This document shows, piece after piece, positions 8,324 to 16,044 of a DNA stretch of 49,648 nt. The notes beneath the pieces were generated by a model, which made no database searches, was not told the DNA's origin, and worked only from the letters and a program-made list of their open reading frames with translations. A program made the position numbers and the translations under genes. Where the stretch lies: assembly GCA_964450795.1 (NCBI GenBank), contig CAYVDI010000001.1:1-49648 (forward strand), read 5' to 3'. The stretch comes from JAGOTT01 sp964450795. GTDB taxonomy: Bacteria; Patescibacteriota; Minisyncoccia; Moranbacterales; UBA1568. The first letter of the stretch is position 1. Each line of letters starts with the position of its first letter.

Positions 8324-8391
8324 GAACCCGCGATACCTTGCGGTATGCGCGCTTTCCAAGCGCGTGCCTTCAGCCTCTCGGCCACCCTTCC
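8307..8391 (-). tRNA. tRNA-Ser (anticodon GGA)
   Basis: An 85-nt class II tRNA on the minus strand. Acceptor GGAAGGG pairs with CTCTTCC (one G-U), the anticodon stem CGCGC/GCGCG encloses loop TTGGAAA with anticodon GGA, a long variable arm ATACCGCAAGGTAT follows, and the T-arm is GCGGGTTCGAATCCCGC. Discriminator G. CCA is not encoded. It lies 61 nt downstream of pyk on the same strand and is probably co-transcribed with it. Confidence 0.97.
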
Positions 8392-8452
8392 GTTCCGTCA
8401 TCATTCCGAACACGGCGTTCCTTCACTGGCCCGGAACGACGGACGATGGATT

Positions 8453-9886
8453 CTACCGTATTTCCCGGATTCCGACAAGCCGATGCGTGTCGCGTTCGCC
8501 TGGAACCCTTCCCAAAAAGACGACCGTCTTATCACCGGAGCCGAGAAGTCCGACTTTCTTCGCCTCTTCGATGGCGAGATCGTCGAGCGTATCCAGCTTT
8601 TCATTCCCCTCGAAGAGATATCCCGTCACACCCCAAAGAAGCGTCAGCTTGTTCCAGGTATGGCGATCGTTGGTCGCGACGATGATATCGCGCTCGGGAC
8701 GGAAATGCGAGATGAGCTTCGCGGTGAATCCGGAAAGCGAAAGGAGGACGATCGCCTTCGTCTCGAAGCTTTTCGCGAACTCGTAGACGCCACGGATGAG
8801 CGCGGCGTATTCGCTCTTCATGTTGAGGCCGAGCGCCTTGTACAGATCGTCGAACGGGGATTCCTCGGTGCGTTCGATGATCTCCCGCATGGTCGCTATC
8901 GTCTCGACCGGGAACTTCCCTGCCGCGGTCTCTTCGGAAAGCATCACCGCGTCCGCGTGATCGACGACCGCGTTCGTCACGTCGGAAACCTCCGCGCGCG
9001 TCGGTGTCGGGCTTTCGGTCATGCTTTTCATCATCTGCGTCGCGACGATGACCGGCTTGAGGGCGGCGAGACTCCGACGGATGATGTCTTTCTGGAGGAT
9101 GACCACTTCCGACTCGGGCATCTCGATCCCGAGATCGCCGCGTGCGACCATGACGACATCCGTCGCTCCAAGTATCGTATCAAGGTTCCGGATCGCCTCC
9201 TTGCGCTCGATCTTCGCGACGATATCCGGAACCGGAGCTCCTTCCGGAAGAAAATGTCTCATCGCATCGCGCGCGCTCTCGATATCCTCGGCAGACCCGA
9301 CGAAGGAAAGTCCGACGAAATCCACGCCTTCCCCGATCACGAACTTGAGATCCTGCTTATCCTTCGCGGAAAGGATCGGGAGGTCGATCTTCGAGTCCGG
9401 GAGATTCACTCCCTTGCGCGGCCGGATCAACCCGTCATCCTTCACCTCCGCTATCACCGCGCCATCCTGACGCTCCGTCACCGAAAGACCGATGGTGCCG
9501 TCCTCGATGAGAATCGCGTGCCCGACCTCGAGCGCATCGGAGATTCCCGCGATATCGAGAAACACCGTCACGCCGCCCCATTCCGGGAGGAACTCCTTCC
9601 GGGAGATGTCGGAGATGCGGACTTTCTGCCCGACCGCAACGGAAAATTCGGCCGATTCGCCATCGACACGTATGCGCGGTCCCTGAAGATCGGCAAGGAT
9701 ACCGATCGGCATACCGAGCTCCGCGCTCACCTCGCGGATACGGTTGATGACGTCCCGGTGCCACGCGTGCTCATTGTGCGAGAAGTTGAGACGGAAGACA
9801 TTGACGCCCGTATCGGCAAGCGCGCGGAGCATGTCCTTTGATTCCGATGCCGGTCCGACGGTCGCGACGATTTTCGTGTGTTTCAT
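8453..9886 (-). CDS. pyk: Pyruvate kinase
   Basis: A 477-aa enzyme converting phosphoenolpyruvate and ADP to pyruvate and ATP, the last step of glycolysis. The N-terminus MKHTKIVATVGPASES, the FRLNFSHN motif, the B-domain, the active-site MVARGDLGIEMP and the PTPTRAEVSDVTNAVVDHAD segment are all intact. The C-terminal domain is full length. A -10-like hexamer is at 9928-9933. The purine run AGGA about 9 nt before the ATG is a weak Shine-Dalgarno. tRNA-Ser follows on the same strand. Confidence 0.98.
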   Translation of the reverse strand: MKHTKIVATVGPASESKDMLRALADTGVNVFRLNFSHNEHAWHRDVINRIREVSAELGMPIGILADLQGPRIRVDGESAEFSVAVGQKVRISDISRKEFLPEWGGVTVFLDIAGISDALEVGHAILIEDGTIGLSVTERQDGAVIAEVKDDGLIRPRKGVNLPDSKIDLPILSAKDKQDLKFVIGEGVDFVGLSFVGSAEDIESARDAMRHFLPEGAPVPDIVAKIERKEAIRNLDTILGATDVVMVARGDLGIEMPESEVVILQKDIIRRSLAALKPVIVATQMMKSMTESPTPTRAEVSDVTNAVVDHADAVMLSEETAAGKFPVETIATMREIIERTEESPFDDLYKALGLNMKSEYAALIRGVYEFAKSFETKAIVLLSLSGFTAKLISHFRPERDIIVATNDRHTWNKLTLLWGVTGYLFEGNEKLDTLDDLAIEEAKKVGLLGSGDKTVVFLGRVPGERDTHRLVGIREIR

Positions 9887-9927
9887 AGAGGTGTTCCTAT
9901 TGCTGTTTGCGATTCATCTGCTTCTCC

Positions 9928-9933
9928 AGTATA
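9928..9933 (-). promoter_or_regulatory. Possible -10 of the pyk promoter
   Basis: Minus strand TATACT about 42 nt before the pyk ATG. The expected -35 position falls in the T-run of the upstream terminator and is poor, so support is modest. Confidence 0.4.
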
Positions 9934-9950
9934 GCTTTTTTTGAGGAAAG

Positions 9951-9977
9951 AAAAAACGCCCCGCGTCGCGGAGCGTT
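9951..9977 (-). terminator. Rho-independent terminator after the DUF4870-like gene
   Basis: Minus strand hairpin with arms AACGCTCCGCG and CGCGGGGCGTT (one mismatch) followed by TTTT, 17 nt after the stop at 9994. Confidence 0.85.
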
Positions 9978-9993
9978 TCCTTCCGAAAGAAGA

Positions 9994-10386
9994 TCAGATG
10001 TTGAGTTTCTTCACCGCATCCTTCACATACGGAATCTCCCACGCTTCACCGGAAAGAGTCTTCACGAACGCCATCACATTGACGACAAAAAGGGCGATCG
10101 CGAGGGCCCAACCGATGATCGGAACCCAGAACACGAAACTTCCGATAATCCATGCAATCACAAGGACGAGCCCCTGCTTCGCATGAAACTGCGCGAACGG
10201 ACTCTCCTTCTTCATGAGAAGCGGCACGAGAAAGAGGATCCCAAGATACGAGAGCATCGCGACATACTTGTTCTCCTCGATGTCTTTCGCATCAAACTTC
10301 TTCTCAGGAGCGGCAGGCGTTTCCGTCTTCGGCTCCTCCGGAATCGGCGACCCCGCATTCATTTCTTCTGACATATGATTATTCAT
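9994..10386 (-). CDS. DUF4870/Tic20-like small membrane protein
   Basis: A 130-aa protein with a charged, Pro/Glu-rich N-terminus and three hydrophobic helices (about residues 43-58, 75-95 and 95-115). The segment FAQFHAKQGLVLVI is typical of the DUF4870/Tic20-like family. Function is unknown; relatives are inner-membrane proteins. The ATG at 10386 overlaps the stop of the upstream gene (ATGAATAA), suggesting translational coupling; an in-frame ATG at 10374 is the alternative. Confidence 0.8.
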   Translation of the reverse strand: MNNHMSEEMNAGSPIPEEPKTETPAAPEKKFDAKDIEENKYVAMLSYLGILFLVPLLMKKESPFAQFHAKQGLVLVIAWIIGSFVFWVPIIGWALAIALFVVNVMAFVKTLSGEAWEIPYVKDAVKKLNI

Positions 10387-10834
10387 ACGAATTATCCGCT
10401 TCCATGATACTCCCCTCCGAAAGTTCACGCAAAATCTCTTCCGGGATCGGGTTTCGTTTCGGACTCACGCCCGGATACCGCCACGCGCTGATGATCCGTA
10501 TCTGTCTTCGCAAGCTGATATTTCCGAGTTTGACGCCCATTTTCCTTTGCTGAAACATCACCCAGATTTCCTGTTTCCACGTTTCCTTTCCGCTTCCGTC
10601 GCGCTTCGGAGAGACCGGCTGCATGACGGCGATCGTATCCTTCACGATGCCTTCCTCACGCCGTTTCGGATTACGGATGACGCTACGCACCTTCTGCTCG
10701 GAAAGCCCGTACTGACGCATCTTGAACTGCGCATGACGGGTAAGGGAAACGGCGCCGGATCCGGACGCCCGCTTCTGCCGTTCTTGGAATCTGGCTTTCG
10801 CCTTGAGGACGAATTCCTGGTACGGAGAAGTCAT
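10379..10834 (-). CDS. Small basic DUF4258-like protein
   Basis: A 151-aa basic protein. The central part (LTRHAQFKMRQYGLSEQ, then RSVIRNPKRREEG, then a strand ending RIISAWRYPG) resembles DUF4258/BrnT-like small folds, in which a His-containing helix packs on a sheet. BrnT proteins are RNase toxins, but no antitoxin gene is adjacent, so I do not call it a toxin. It overlaps the start of the next membrane-protein gene by 8 nt and lies 25 nt after htpX on the same strand. Confidence 0.7.
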   Translation of the reverse strand: MTSPYQEFVLKAKARFQERQKRASGSGAVSLTRHAQFKMRQYGLSEQKVRSVIRNPKRREEGIVKDTIAVMQPVSPKRDGSGKETWKQEIWVMFQQRKMGVKLGNISLRRQIRIISAWRYPGVSPKRNPIPEEILRELSEGSIMEADNSYE

Positions 10835-10859
10835 AGGAACGACGCTTGATCCGACGGAT

Positions 10860-11747
10860 TCATGACGGCATGTCTCGAAGTGCCGCGATCCGCTCCTCGA
10901 CAGGCGGGTGCGTCATGAAAAGCTTCGATATGTTCTTTCCCTTGAAGGGATTGGAGATATACAGATGCGCGGTCGCGCGGTTCGCCGCCTCGAGTGGTTC
11001 CGTATCGGCGGAAATCTTTTCCAGTGCGGAGGCGAGTGCTTCCGGGTACCGGGTGAGGAGCGCGCCGGACGCATCGGCGAGAAATTCGCGTTTCCGTGAG
11101 ATCGCGAGCTGAAGAAGCGTCGCGAAGAGCGGCGCGAGGATCGAAAGTACGATCGCGACGATGAGGATGATGCCGTTCGCGCGGTTGTTGTCGTTGTCGC
11201 GGTTGCCGCCCATCCACGCCCAGTGTCGGAACCAGTCCGCAAGGAGCGCGACGAACCCGACGAGCACCACGACGACCGTCGAGATGAGCGTATCGCGGTT
11301 CCCGATATGGGAGAGTTCGTGCGCGGCGACCGCCTCGATCTCGCTTCTGTCGAGACGCGACAGAAGTCCGGTCGTGAAGCAGATGACACCGTGTTCCGGG
11401 TCCCGTCCGGTCGCGAACGCGTTCATCGCCGTATCGTCGATGGTATAGATTTTCGGTTTCGGGAGACCGGCCGTGATCGAAAGATTCTCGACGATGCGAT
11501 AGAGCTCCTTGTCCGTCTCGAATTCGACCGGTGTCGCGCCGCTCATCGAAAGCACGATCCGGTCGCTCCACCAGTACGAACTCACGCTCATGAGAACCGA
11601 GAAGGCGACCGCTCCGTAGAGGATCGCGCTCGAATCCATCGCCGTCGCGAACACGTACCCGATCCCGATGACCACCACGAGAAAAATCGTGATATAGGTC
11701 CAGGTCAGACGGATGTTCTTGTCATGTTGCGTGTAGAGAGTCGCCAT
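10860..11747 (-). CDS. htpX: HtpX-type membrane zinc metalloprotease
   Basis: A 295-aa M48-family protease that degrades damaged membrane proteins. Two N-terminal transmembrane helices (about 16-35 and 38-60), the catalytic HExxH motif at H143-E144-L-S-H147, two further membrane helices, and the third zinc ligand region REFLADASGALLTRYPEAL. It ends HPPVEERIAALRDM, as the family normally does. Its own promoter is at 11771-11799. The two small downstream genes may be co-transcribed. Confidence 0.96.
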   Translation of the reverse strand: MATLYTQHDKNIRLTWTYITIFLVVVIGIGYVFATAMDSSAILYGAVAFSVLMSVSSYWWSDRIVLSMSGATPVEFETDKELYRIVENLSITAGLPKPKIYTIDDTAMNAFATGRDPEHGVICFTTGLLSRLDRSEIEAVAAHELSHIGNRDTLISTVVVVLVGFVALLADWFRHWAWMGGNRDNDNNRANGIILIVAIVLSILAPLFATLLQLAISRKREFLADASGALLTRYPEALASALEKISADTEPLEAANRATAHLYISNPFKGKNISKLFMTHPPVEERIAALRDMPS

Positions 11748-11770
11748 AGGATTTCCGTTTCGGTTCGAAG

Positions 11771-11799
11771 ATTATAGCCTTATTGTATCGGAGAATCAA
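11771..11799 (-). promoter_or_regulatory. Sigma70-type promoter of htpX
   Basis: Minus strand TTGATT (11794-11799), 17-bp spacer, perfect TATAAT (11771-11776), 24 nt before the ATG. Confidence 0.75.
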
Positions 11800-11804
11800 G
11801 GGAA

Positions 11805-11835
11805 AGAAAAAGGAGGTTCGGAAACGATCCGAACC
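11805..11835 (-). terminator. Rho-independent terminator of lemA
   Basis: Minus strand hairpin GGTTCGG...CCGAACC followed by TCCTTTTTC. It lies between the lemA stop and the htpX promoter, so the two genes are separate units despite their common functional pairing. Confidence 0.75.
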
Positions 11836-11877
11836 ATCCCTGTTTCCAAGCGGAAAAATCCACACACCCGAAGAACG

Positions 11878-12432
11878 CTAGAACTGTACCGCGACCGGCT
11901 CCTTCGCCGCCTCCTCGGTGAGCTCGAAGAATTCACGCTTGCCGAAGTTGAACATGTTGGCGATGAAATTCGACGGGAACGTCTCGATCTTCGTATTGAG
12001 ATCGCGGACATTCGCGTTGTAGAAACGGCGCGCCGACTGGATCTTGTTCTCGGTATCGGAAAGTTCGTTCTGGAGATCGAGAAAATTCGTGTTCGCCTTG
12101 AGATCGGGATAGCTTTCCGCGACCGCGAAGAGGCTCTTCAGGGTGCTTGAGAGCGCGTTCTCCGCCTCCGCTTTCGTTCCTGCCGTTCCGGCCTCCATCG
12201 CCCGGGTCCGGGCCTCCGTCACCTTCTCGAGAACGCTCGCCTCATGCGACGCATACCCCTTCACGGTGTTCACAAGATTCGGGATGAGATCATATCGACG
12301 CTTCAGTTGAACATCAATATCGCTCCACGCCTCGTCCGTCCGATTCTTGAGCGTCACGAGACCGTTATACATGATCACCCCCCACAAAAGCGCGATTACT
12401 ACGACGACAACGATCACCGGTAATATGAACAT
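11878..12432 (-). CDS. lemA: LemA family membrane protein
   Basis: A 184-aa protein: one N-terminal transmembrane helix (MFILPVIVVVVVIALLWG), then a long all-helical outside domain. The family block NGLVTLKNRTDEAWSDIDVQ, the RRYDLIPNLVNTVKGYASHE motif and the C-terminal RRFYNANVRDLN are all present. LemA and HtpX genes are neighbours in many genomes, as here, suggesting a shared role in envelope quality control; the biochemical role of LemA is not settled. The ATG at 12432 was chosen over the longer frame because the membrane helix begins there. Confidence 0.95.
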   Translation of the reverse strand: MFILPVIVVVVVIALLWGVIMYNGLVTLKNRTDEAWSDIDVQLKRRYDLIPNLVNTVKGYASHEASVLEKVTEARTRAMEAGTAGTKAEAENALSSTLKSLFAVAESYPDLKANTNFLDLQNELSDTENKIQSARRFYNANVRDLNTKIETFPSNFIANMFNFGKREFFELTEEAAKEPVAVQF

Positions 12433-12466
12433 ATGCTTTCTGATATATTGGATTATGCTGCCCCTG

Positions 12467-12475
12467 AGTATACCA
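12467..12475 (-). promoter_or_regulatory. Extended -10 promoter of lemA
   Basis: Minus strand TGGTATACT, the same extended -10 sequence seen upstream of the histidine kinase, 34 nt before the lemA ATG. Confidence 0.55.
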
Positions 12476-12487
12476 AGGAACCATATT

Positions 12488-12515
12488 TTGGACAAACAGA
12501 GAAAACCCGTATACT
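12488..12515 (+). promoter_or_regulatory. Promoter of the UbiA-type prenyltransferase gene
   Basis: TTGGAC (12488-12493), 16-bp spacer, TATACT (12510-12515), about 20 nt upstream of the likely transcript start and 26 nt from the ATG. It is divergent from the lemA promoter. Confidence 0.6.
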
Positions 12516-12541
12516 CCAATTGAATCATTCAGAAAACCTTT

Positions 12542-14209
12542 ATGTTCAGACGTTTCAGAACCGCGATCCAAAAAATGCTCCGTTCCGCTGAAAACATGGT
12601 TTCGGCGATCGAAAACTCCCCGCTCCGACTCCGCGATTTCACGCTCGCGTTCCTCTCGATCATCCTCGTCAGACTGCTCATCGAGGCCGGAACGAATTCC
12701 TTCTCCTCGGAGCCGGTGTCGTACATGTTCTACGAATTCTCCCATACCTTCCTTTTCTTCCTTTTCGCCTTTCTCGTCTTCCTGCCCGTCGTCCGACTCG
12801 CGGGAGCGAAATCCCTCGAAAGCGCCACAAGTCTTCTCCTGTTCGGATTTCTCATCATCTGGACCCCGCCAATCATCGACAAGCTCATGTTCGGGAACGA
12901 GCCGTTCTGGAGTTTCTATGAACTCGACTCTCTCCGCGGAATGCTCTCGCAGTTCTTCACGTTCTTCGATGACACGCCGCGGATCGGCATCACCTACGGC
13001 GTCCGCACCGAAGTCGCGGTCATGTCCGTCGTACTCGGTCTCTACGCGCTCCTGAAATCACGGAAGGTCTTGCGCGCCGCCGGCATCACGCTCCTCGCAT
13101 ACACCGTGTTTTTCATCCTCGGGACATTCCCGTCCTGGGTGGCGATTCCCGTGCTCGGTTTCGAGAAAGGAATCCTCTCGGTAACGGAATTCGATATCGC
13201 CGGATACATGCTCTCCCCGGAAAATATCTTCGGGACAAGCGTTTCCGACCCGCGCATGGCACTCGGCGCGAAGATGAGCATCGTCTACGCGCTCCTCTCC
13301 GTCCTCGCGGTCGGGGCACTGCTTTTCCGCTCGTCGAAAAAGACATTCTTCTCACTCCTCCGGAACACCCGGTTTCCGCAGGCGATATGGCACGGAGGAC
13401 TTCTCCTGCTCGGCGGCGGTCTCGCGATCATTTTCGCCGGAGTCCGACCGGATTTCAGTTTCTTCGAAATCCTCTCGATCCTCCTGCTCATCGCGGGAAT
13501 CGAAAGCGCCTGGATCGCTTCCGTTGTCGGAAACGATCTCGCCGACCGATCGATCGACGAGAAAACGAATCCGCTGAGACCGATCCCGACAGGCGACATC
13601 CGCCCCGGACTCTACGCCGAAATCGGCGCATTATTCTTCCTCGCTTCGCTTCTCTTCTCGGCGATCGTCTCATTCAAGGCGATGCTCCTGCTTCTCGCCT
13701 ACCAGGGAATAGCCTGGGTCTATTCGATGCCGCCGCTCCGACTCAAACGGATCCCCGTCATCGCGACCGTGCTCGCCGCGATGGCAGGAATGGCGATCCT
13801 TCTCTCCGGATTCTCGGTGTCCGCCCCGGAAGCGGACATCCGCTCGGTACCGCTCTCGATCCTGTTTTTCCTCTTCGTCGCATACGCGGCGACGCTCCCG
13901 CTCAAGGACTTCAAGGACATCGAAGGCGACCGTGCGGACGGCGTCCTCACCATCCCCGTTCTCTTCGGAGCGGAACGATCGAGGATCATCATCGGGTCAG
14001 CGCTGTTCCTCTGCTACATGGCAAGTCCGGTCGTCCTCCATGAGGCGAAGCTCATCGTGCCGTCGATCCTCTTCGGCAGTCTTTCCTTCTGGAACGTGGT
14101 TCGCGCGGAACGGGGAAAACATTCCTGGGGAACGTTCCGGTCGCTCCCGGGATGGAACATGCTCTTCATCGGTCTTTACGGAGTATTCGCCGCGCTTATC
14201 CTCCTTTGA
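12542..14209 (+). CDS. UbiA-superfamily prenyltransferase fused to an N-terminal polytopic membrane domain
   Basis: A 555-aa integral membrane protein. The C-terminal half (about 280-555) carries both Asp-rich UbiA motifs: N331-D332-L-A-D335 in NDLADRSIDEKTNPLRP, and D456-F-K-D459-I-E-G-D463 in KDFKDIEGDRADG. These bind Mg-prenyl diphosphate for transfer to an aromatic or polar acceptor. UbiA enzymes are usually about 290 aa; here an extra 270 or so residues with five or six predicted membrane helices precede the catalytic part. I do not recognise that half. The acceptor is unknown; no quinone or archaeal-lipid genes are nearby. The gene is monocistronic. Confidence 0.88.
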   Translation: MFRRFRTAIQKMLRSAENMVSAIENSPLRLRDFTLAFLSIILVRLLIEAGTNSFSSEPVSYMFYEFSHTFLFFLFAFLVFLPVVRLAGAKSLESATSLLLFGFLIIWTPPIIDKLMFGNEPFWSFYELDSLRGMLSQFFTFFDDTPRIGITYGVRTEVAVMSVVLGLYALLKSRKVLRAAGITLLAYTVFFILGTFPSWVAIPVLGFEKGILSVTEFDIAGYMLSPENIFGTSVSDPRMALGAKMSIVYALLSVLAVGALLFRSSKKTFFSLLRNTRFPQAIWHGGLLLLGGGLAIIFAGVRPDFSFFEILSILLLIAGIESAWIASVVGNDLADRSIDEKTNPLRPIPTGDIRPGLYAEIGALFFLASLLFSAIVSFKAMLLLLAYQGIAWVYSMPPLRLKRIPVIATVLAAMAGMAILLSGFSVSAPEADIRSVPLSILFFLFVAYAATLPLKDFKDIEGDRADGVLTIPVLFGAERSRIIIGSALFLCYMASPVVLHEAKLIVPSILFGSLSFWNVVRAERGKHSWGTFRSLPGWNMLFIGLYGVFAALILL

Positions 14210-14228
14210 ATCTGAAACATACGAAAGG

Positions 14229-14255
14229 AAAACGCTCCTCCCGGAGCGTTTTTTT
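14229..14255. terminator. Bidirectional Rho-independent terminator
   Basis: Hairpin AACGCTCC-TCCC-GGAGCGTT with a T-run on the plus side and A-rich flank on the other; it serves both the prenyltransferase gene and the convergent rsmA. Confidence 0.88.
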
Positions 14256-14261
14256 CAAGTT

Positions 14262-15104
14262 TCATGAGACCTGTTCCAAACGATGCGCGATCGGTTCCGC
14301 AAGCCGTTCCCATTCCTCGACGGAAAGCTCCTGCGCCCTGACCGACGGACCAAGACCGATCGCGGCGAGCATTGAAACGATTTCTTCCCTCGGAATCCGG
14401 AAACTCGAGGCGAGGTTGTTCGTGAGCGTCTTGCGCCTGGCGGAGAACCCGGCACGAACGACGCGGAAAAGCCTCCGGTCACCGTCGCGATCAAACGTCC
14501 GTTTCGGAACGATCCGGACGACGGTGCTGTCGACCTTCGGGACCGGATAGAAGGCGGCCTTCGGGACGAATATCTCCTTGTGAACGTCGGCATAGTACTG
14601 CGCCATGACCGAAAGGATGCTCATATCCCCCGGATGTGCGGAAAGCCGATCCGCAACCTCTTCCTGCACCATGAGCACGATCCGCTCCGGTCGGATGGAG
14701 ACGGAAAGAAGAAGGCGTATGATTGGCGCGGTGATGTAGTACGGGATATTGGCGACCACTTTGTATTTCCCGTCCTCGAATCCGGATTCCGAGAGATACT
14801 GATTCACGTCGAGCTCGAGGATGTTCCCCTCCAGAAGCGACAGCGTGTCCGATTCCCGGAAACGTTCGGCGAGACGCGGAATGAGCTCGGAATCGAGCTC
14901 GATCGCGGAAACCTGCTTCGCGCGGGAAACGAGATAAGCGGTAAGCGCCCCGTCACCGGGACCGATCTCGAGTATCCGATCCTCTTCGCCGACTTCCGCG
15001 ACGCGGATGATCTCCTCGATGATATTCGTGTCACGGAGAAAATTCTGCCCCAGTGATTTCTTCGCTCGAACATTACCGTTTTCAATTTTTTGTTCTCCGT
15101 TCAT
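14262..15104 (-). CDS. rsmA: 16S rRNA (adenine1518/1519-N6)-dimethyltransferase
   Basis: A 280-aa SAM-dependent methyltransferase that dimethylates two adjacent adenosines near the 3' end of 16S rRNA. Motifs: SLGQNFLRD, SAM loop ILEIGPGDGALT, catalytic NIPYYITAPI, and a C-terminal domain with VDSTVVRI and FSARRKTLTNNL. Complete. Its start (ATGA) overlaps the stop of the TrmB-like gene by 4 nt, so it is translationally coupled to that regulator. Confidence 0.97.
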   Translation of the reverse strand: MNGEQKIENGNVRAKKSLGQNFLRDTNIIEEIIRVAEVGEEDRILEIGPGDGALTAYLVSRAKQVSAIELDSELIPRLAERFRESDTLSLLEGNILELDVNQYLSESGFEDGKYKVVANIPYYITAPIIRLLLSVSIRPERIVLMVQEEVADRLSAHPGDMSILSVMAQYYADVHKEIFVPKAAFYPVPKVDSTVVRIVPKRTFDRDGDRRLFRVVRAGFSARRKTLTNNLASSFRIPREEIVSMLAAIGLGPSVRAQELSVEEWERLAEPIAHRLEQVS

Positions 15105-15856
15105 TGTTCGGTATCGATTAGCTGATGATCTAGGCTTTTCCAGTTCATTTCGAATACGCTCCTCAGTGTCGTATAAATCTTTTTGCTTTCAATGATGAGT
15201 CCGAGTTTTTCAGCAAACGACATAATAGCGATCCGATCGTGACCATAGAGGTCGATCTCCACTGGCAATGGAAATTCTCGTGCCGACACCAAGCGCGTCT
15301 GACGCAGTGATTTCTGATCATTGTTCTTGTATTCACGCATGCGAGGAAGATCCGGAGCAATTACCCGAACCCATATCTTCTTAGCGACTCGCTTCGGAAC
15401 ATAATACTCAAAAAGGAATTCCTGGTCATAAAAATCCCACGCTTCCTCCGCCACCCAGGCAAGCATCTCGATATTCGGAAAATTAAGTGTATCCTTGTAA
15501 ACTTCCTTAATTCCCTCATCTCCCTCAAAGTACCGGATTTTCGGTTTGCTTTCCAGAAAGTTCGCGATGGACAAAAGTTCCGGAAGCAATCTTTTCAGCT
15601 TGTGCCGCTTCTCTTCCAAATGTTCCTCGAGAATCCGCGGGTCTTCCGCCACATATACCGTCCGCTTTCCGCGCCTGCTCATACTAAGCAGTCCTCTACG
15701 TTTAAGAGAATCAACAATATCGTAAAGAGTTGTCCGCTTGATGCCGCTTTTTTCGGCCAATCGCCCCATCGATCCCTCACCAAGCTCGAGTAAAGCGAGA
15801 TATGCCTCAGCTTCCTTTTCATCCAATCCGAGTTCTTGCAAATCTTTTCCTCTCAT
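15101..15856 (-). CDS. TrmB-family transcriptional regulator
   Basis: A 251-aa regulator with an N-terminal winged helix-turn-helix (LGLDEKEAEAYLALLELG, then GIKRTTLYDIVDSLKRRGLL) and a C-terminal effector-like domain with the phospholipase-D-like fold typical of TrmB/SoxR-like proteins. The ATG at 15856 has GAGG very close upstream; a TTG at 15865 is the alternative. It is AT-richer than most neighbours, as is the divergent gene at 16045. It is coupled to rsmA. An inverted repeat at 15868-15887, immediately before the start, could be its own operator. Confidence 0.88.
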   Translation of the reverse strand: MRGKDLQELGLDEKEAEAYLALLELGEGSMGRLAEKSGIKRTTLYDIVDSLKRRGLLSMSRRGKRTVYVAEDPRILEEHLEEKRHKLKRLLPELLSIANFLESKPKIRYFEGDEGIKEVYKDTLNFPNIEMLAWVAEEAWDFYDQEFLFEYYVPKRVAKKIWVRVIAPDLPRMREYKNNDQKSLRQTRLVSAREFPLPVEIDLYGHDRIAIMSFAEKLGLIIESKKIYTTLRSVFEMNWKSLDHQLIDTEQ

Positions 15857-15867
15857 ATTCCTCAAAG

Positions 15868-15887
15868 TGTCGTAAAAAGGGTCGACA
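15868..15887. promoter_or_regulatory. Candidate operator: inverted repeat before the TrmB-like gene
   Basis: TGTCG-N10-CGACA, with partly matching A and T flanks. It lies between a TATAAA hexamer (minus strand, about 15890) and the start codon, where a repressor would block transcription. Autoregulation by the TrmB-like protein is inferred. Confidence 0.5.
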
Positions 15888-15990
15888 TTTATAGTTTACA
15901 ATTTACTCTTATAATAAGCAACTATTTATTAATAATTTCCATTAAGTTAAAATATCAACCTTTTTTTCGGCAAAAATTCTGCGGATGGAA

Positions 15991-16020
15991 TATACTTCGC
16001 TGTTACGAATACCCGTAACA
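15991..16020 (+). promoter_or_regulatory. Promoter -10 and candidate operator of the alpha-CTD-like gene
   Basis: TATACT (15991-15996) is followed immediately by the perfect inverted repeat TGTTACG-N6-CGTAACA (16001-16020), which would cover the transcription start. No good -35 is visible, which fits an activator- or repressor-controlled promoter. Confidence 0.55.
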
Positions 16021-16044
16021 AAGTTCCTTACCAAGGAGAGCGCC

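Noticed and set aside
6297..8786. 829-codon open frame on the plus strand
   Set aside because: It runs antisense to yvcK and the cupin gene and through the 100 N gap; such long antisense frames are a by-product of GC-rich codon use.
10379..10834. BrnT-type toxin of a toxin-antitoxin pair
   Set aside because: No BrnA-like antitoxin gene is adjacent, and the downstream gene is a membrane protein; the resemblance is limited to a small fold pattern.
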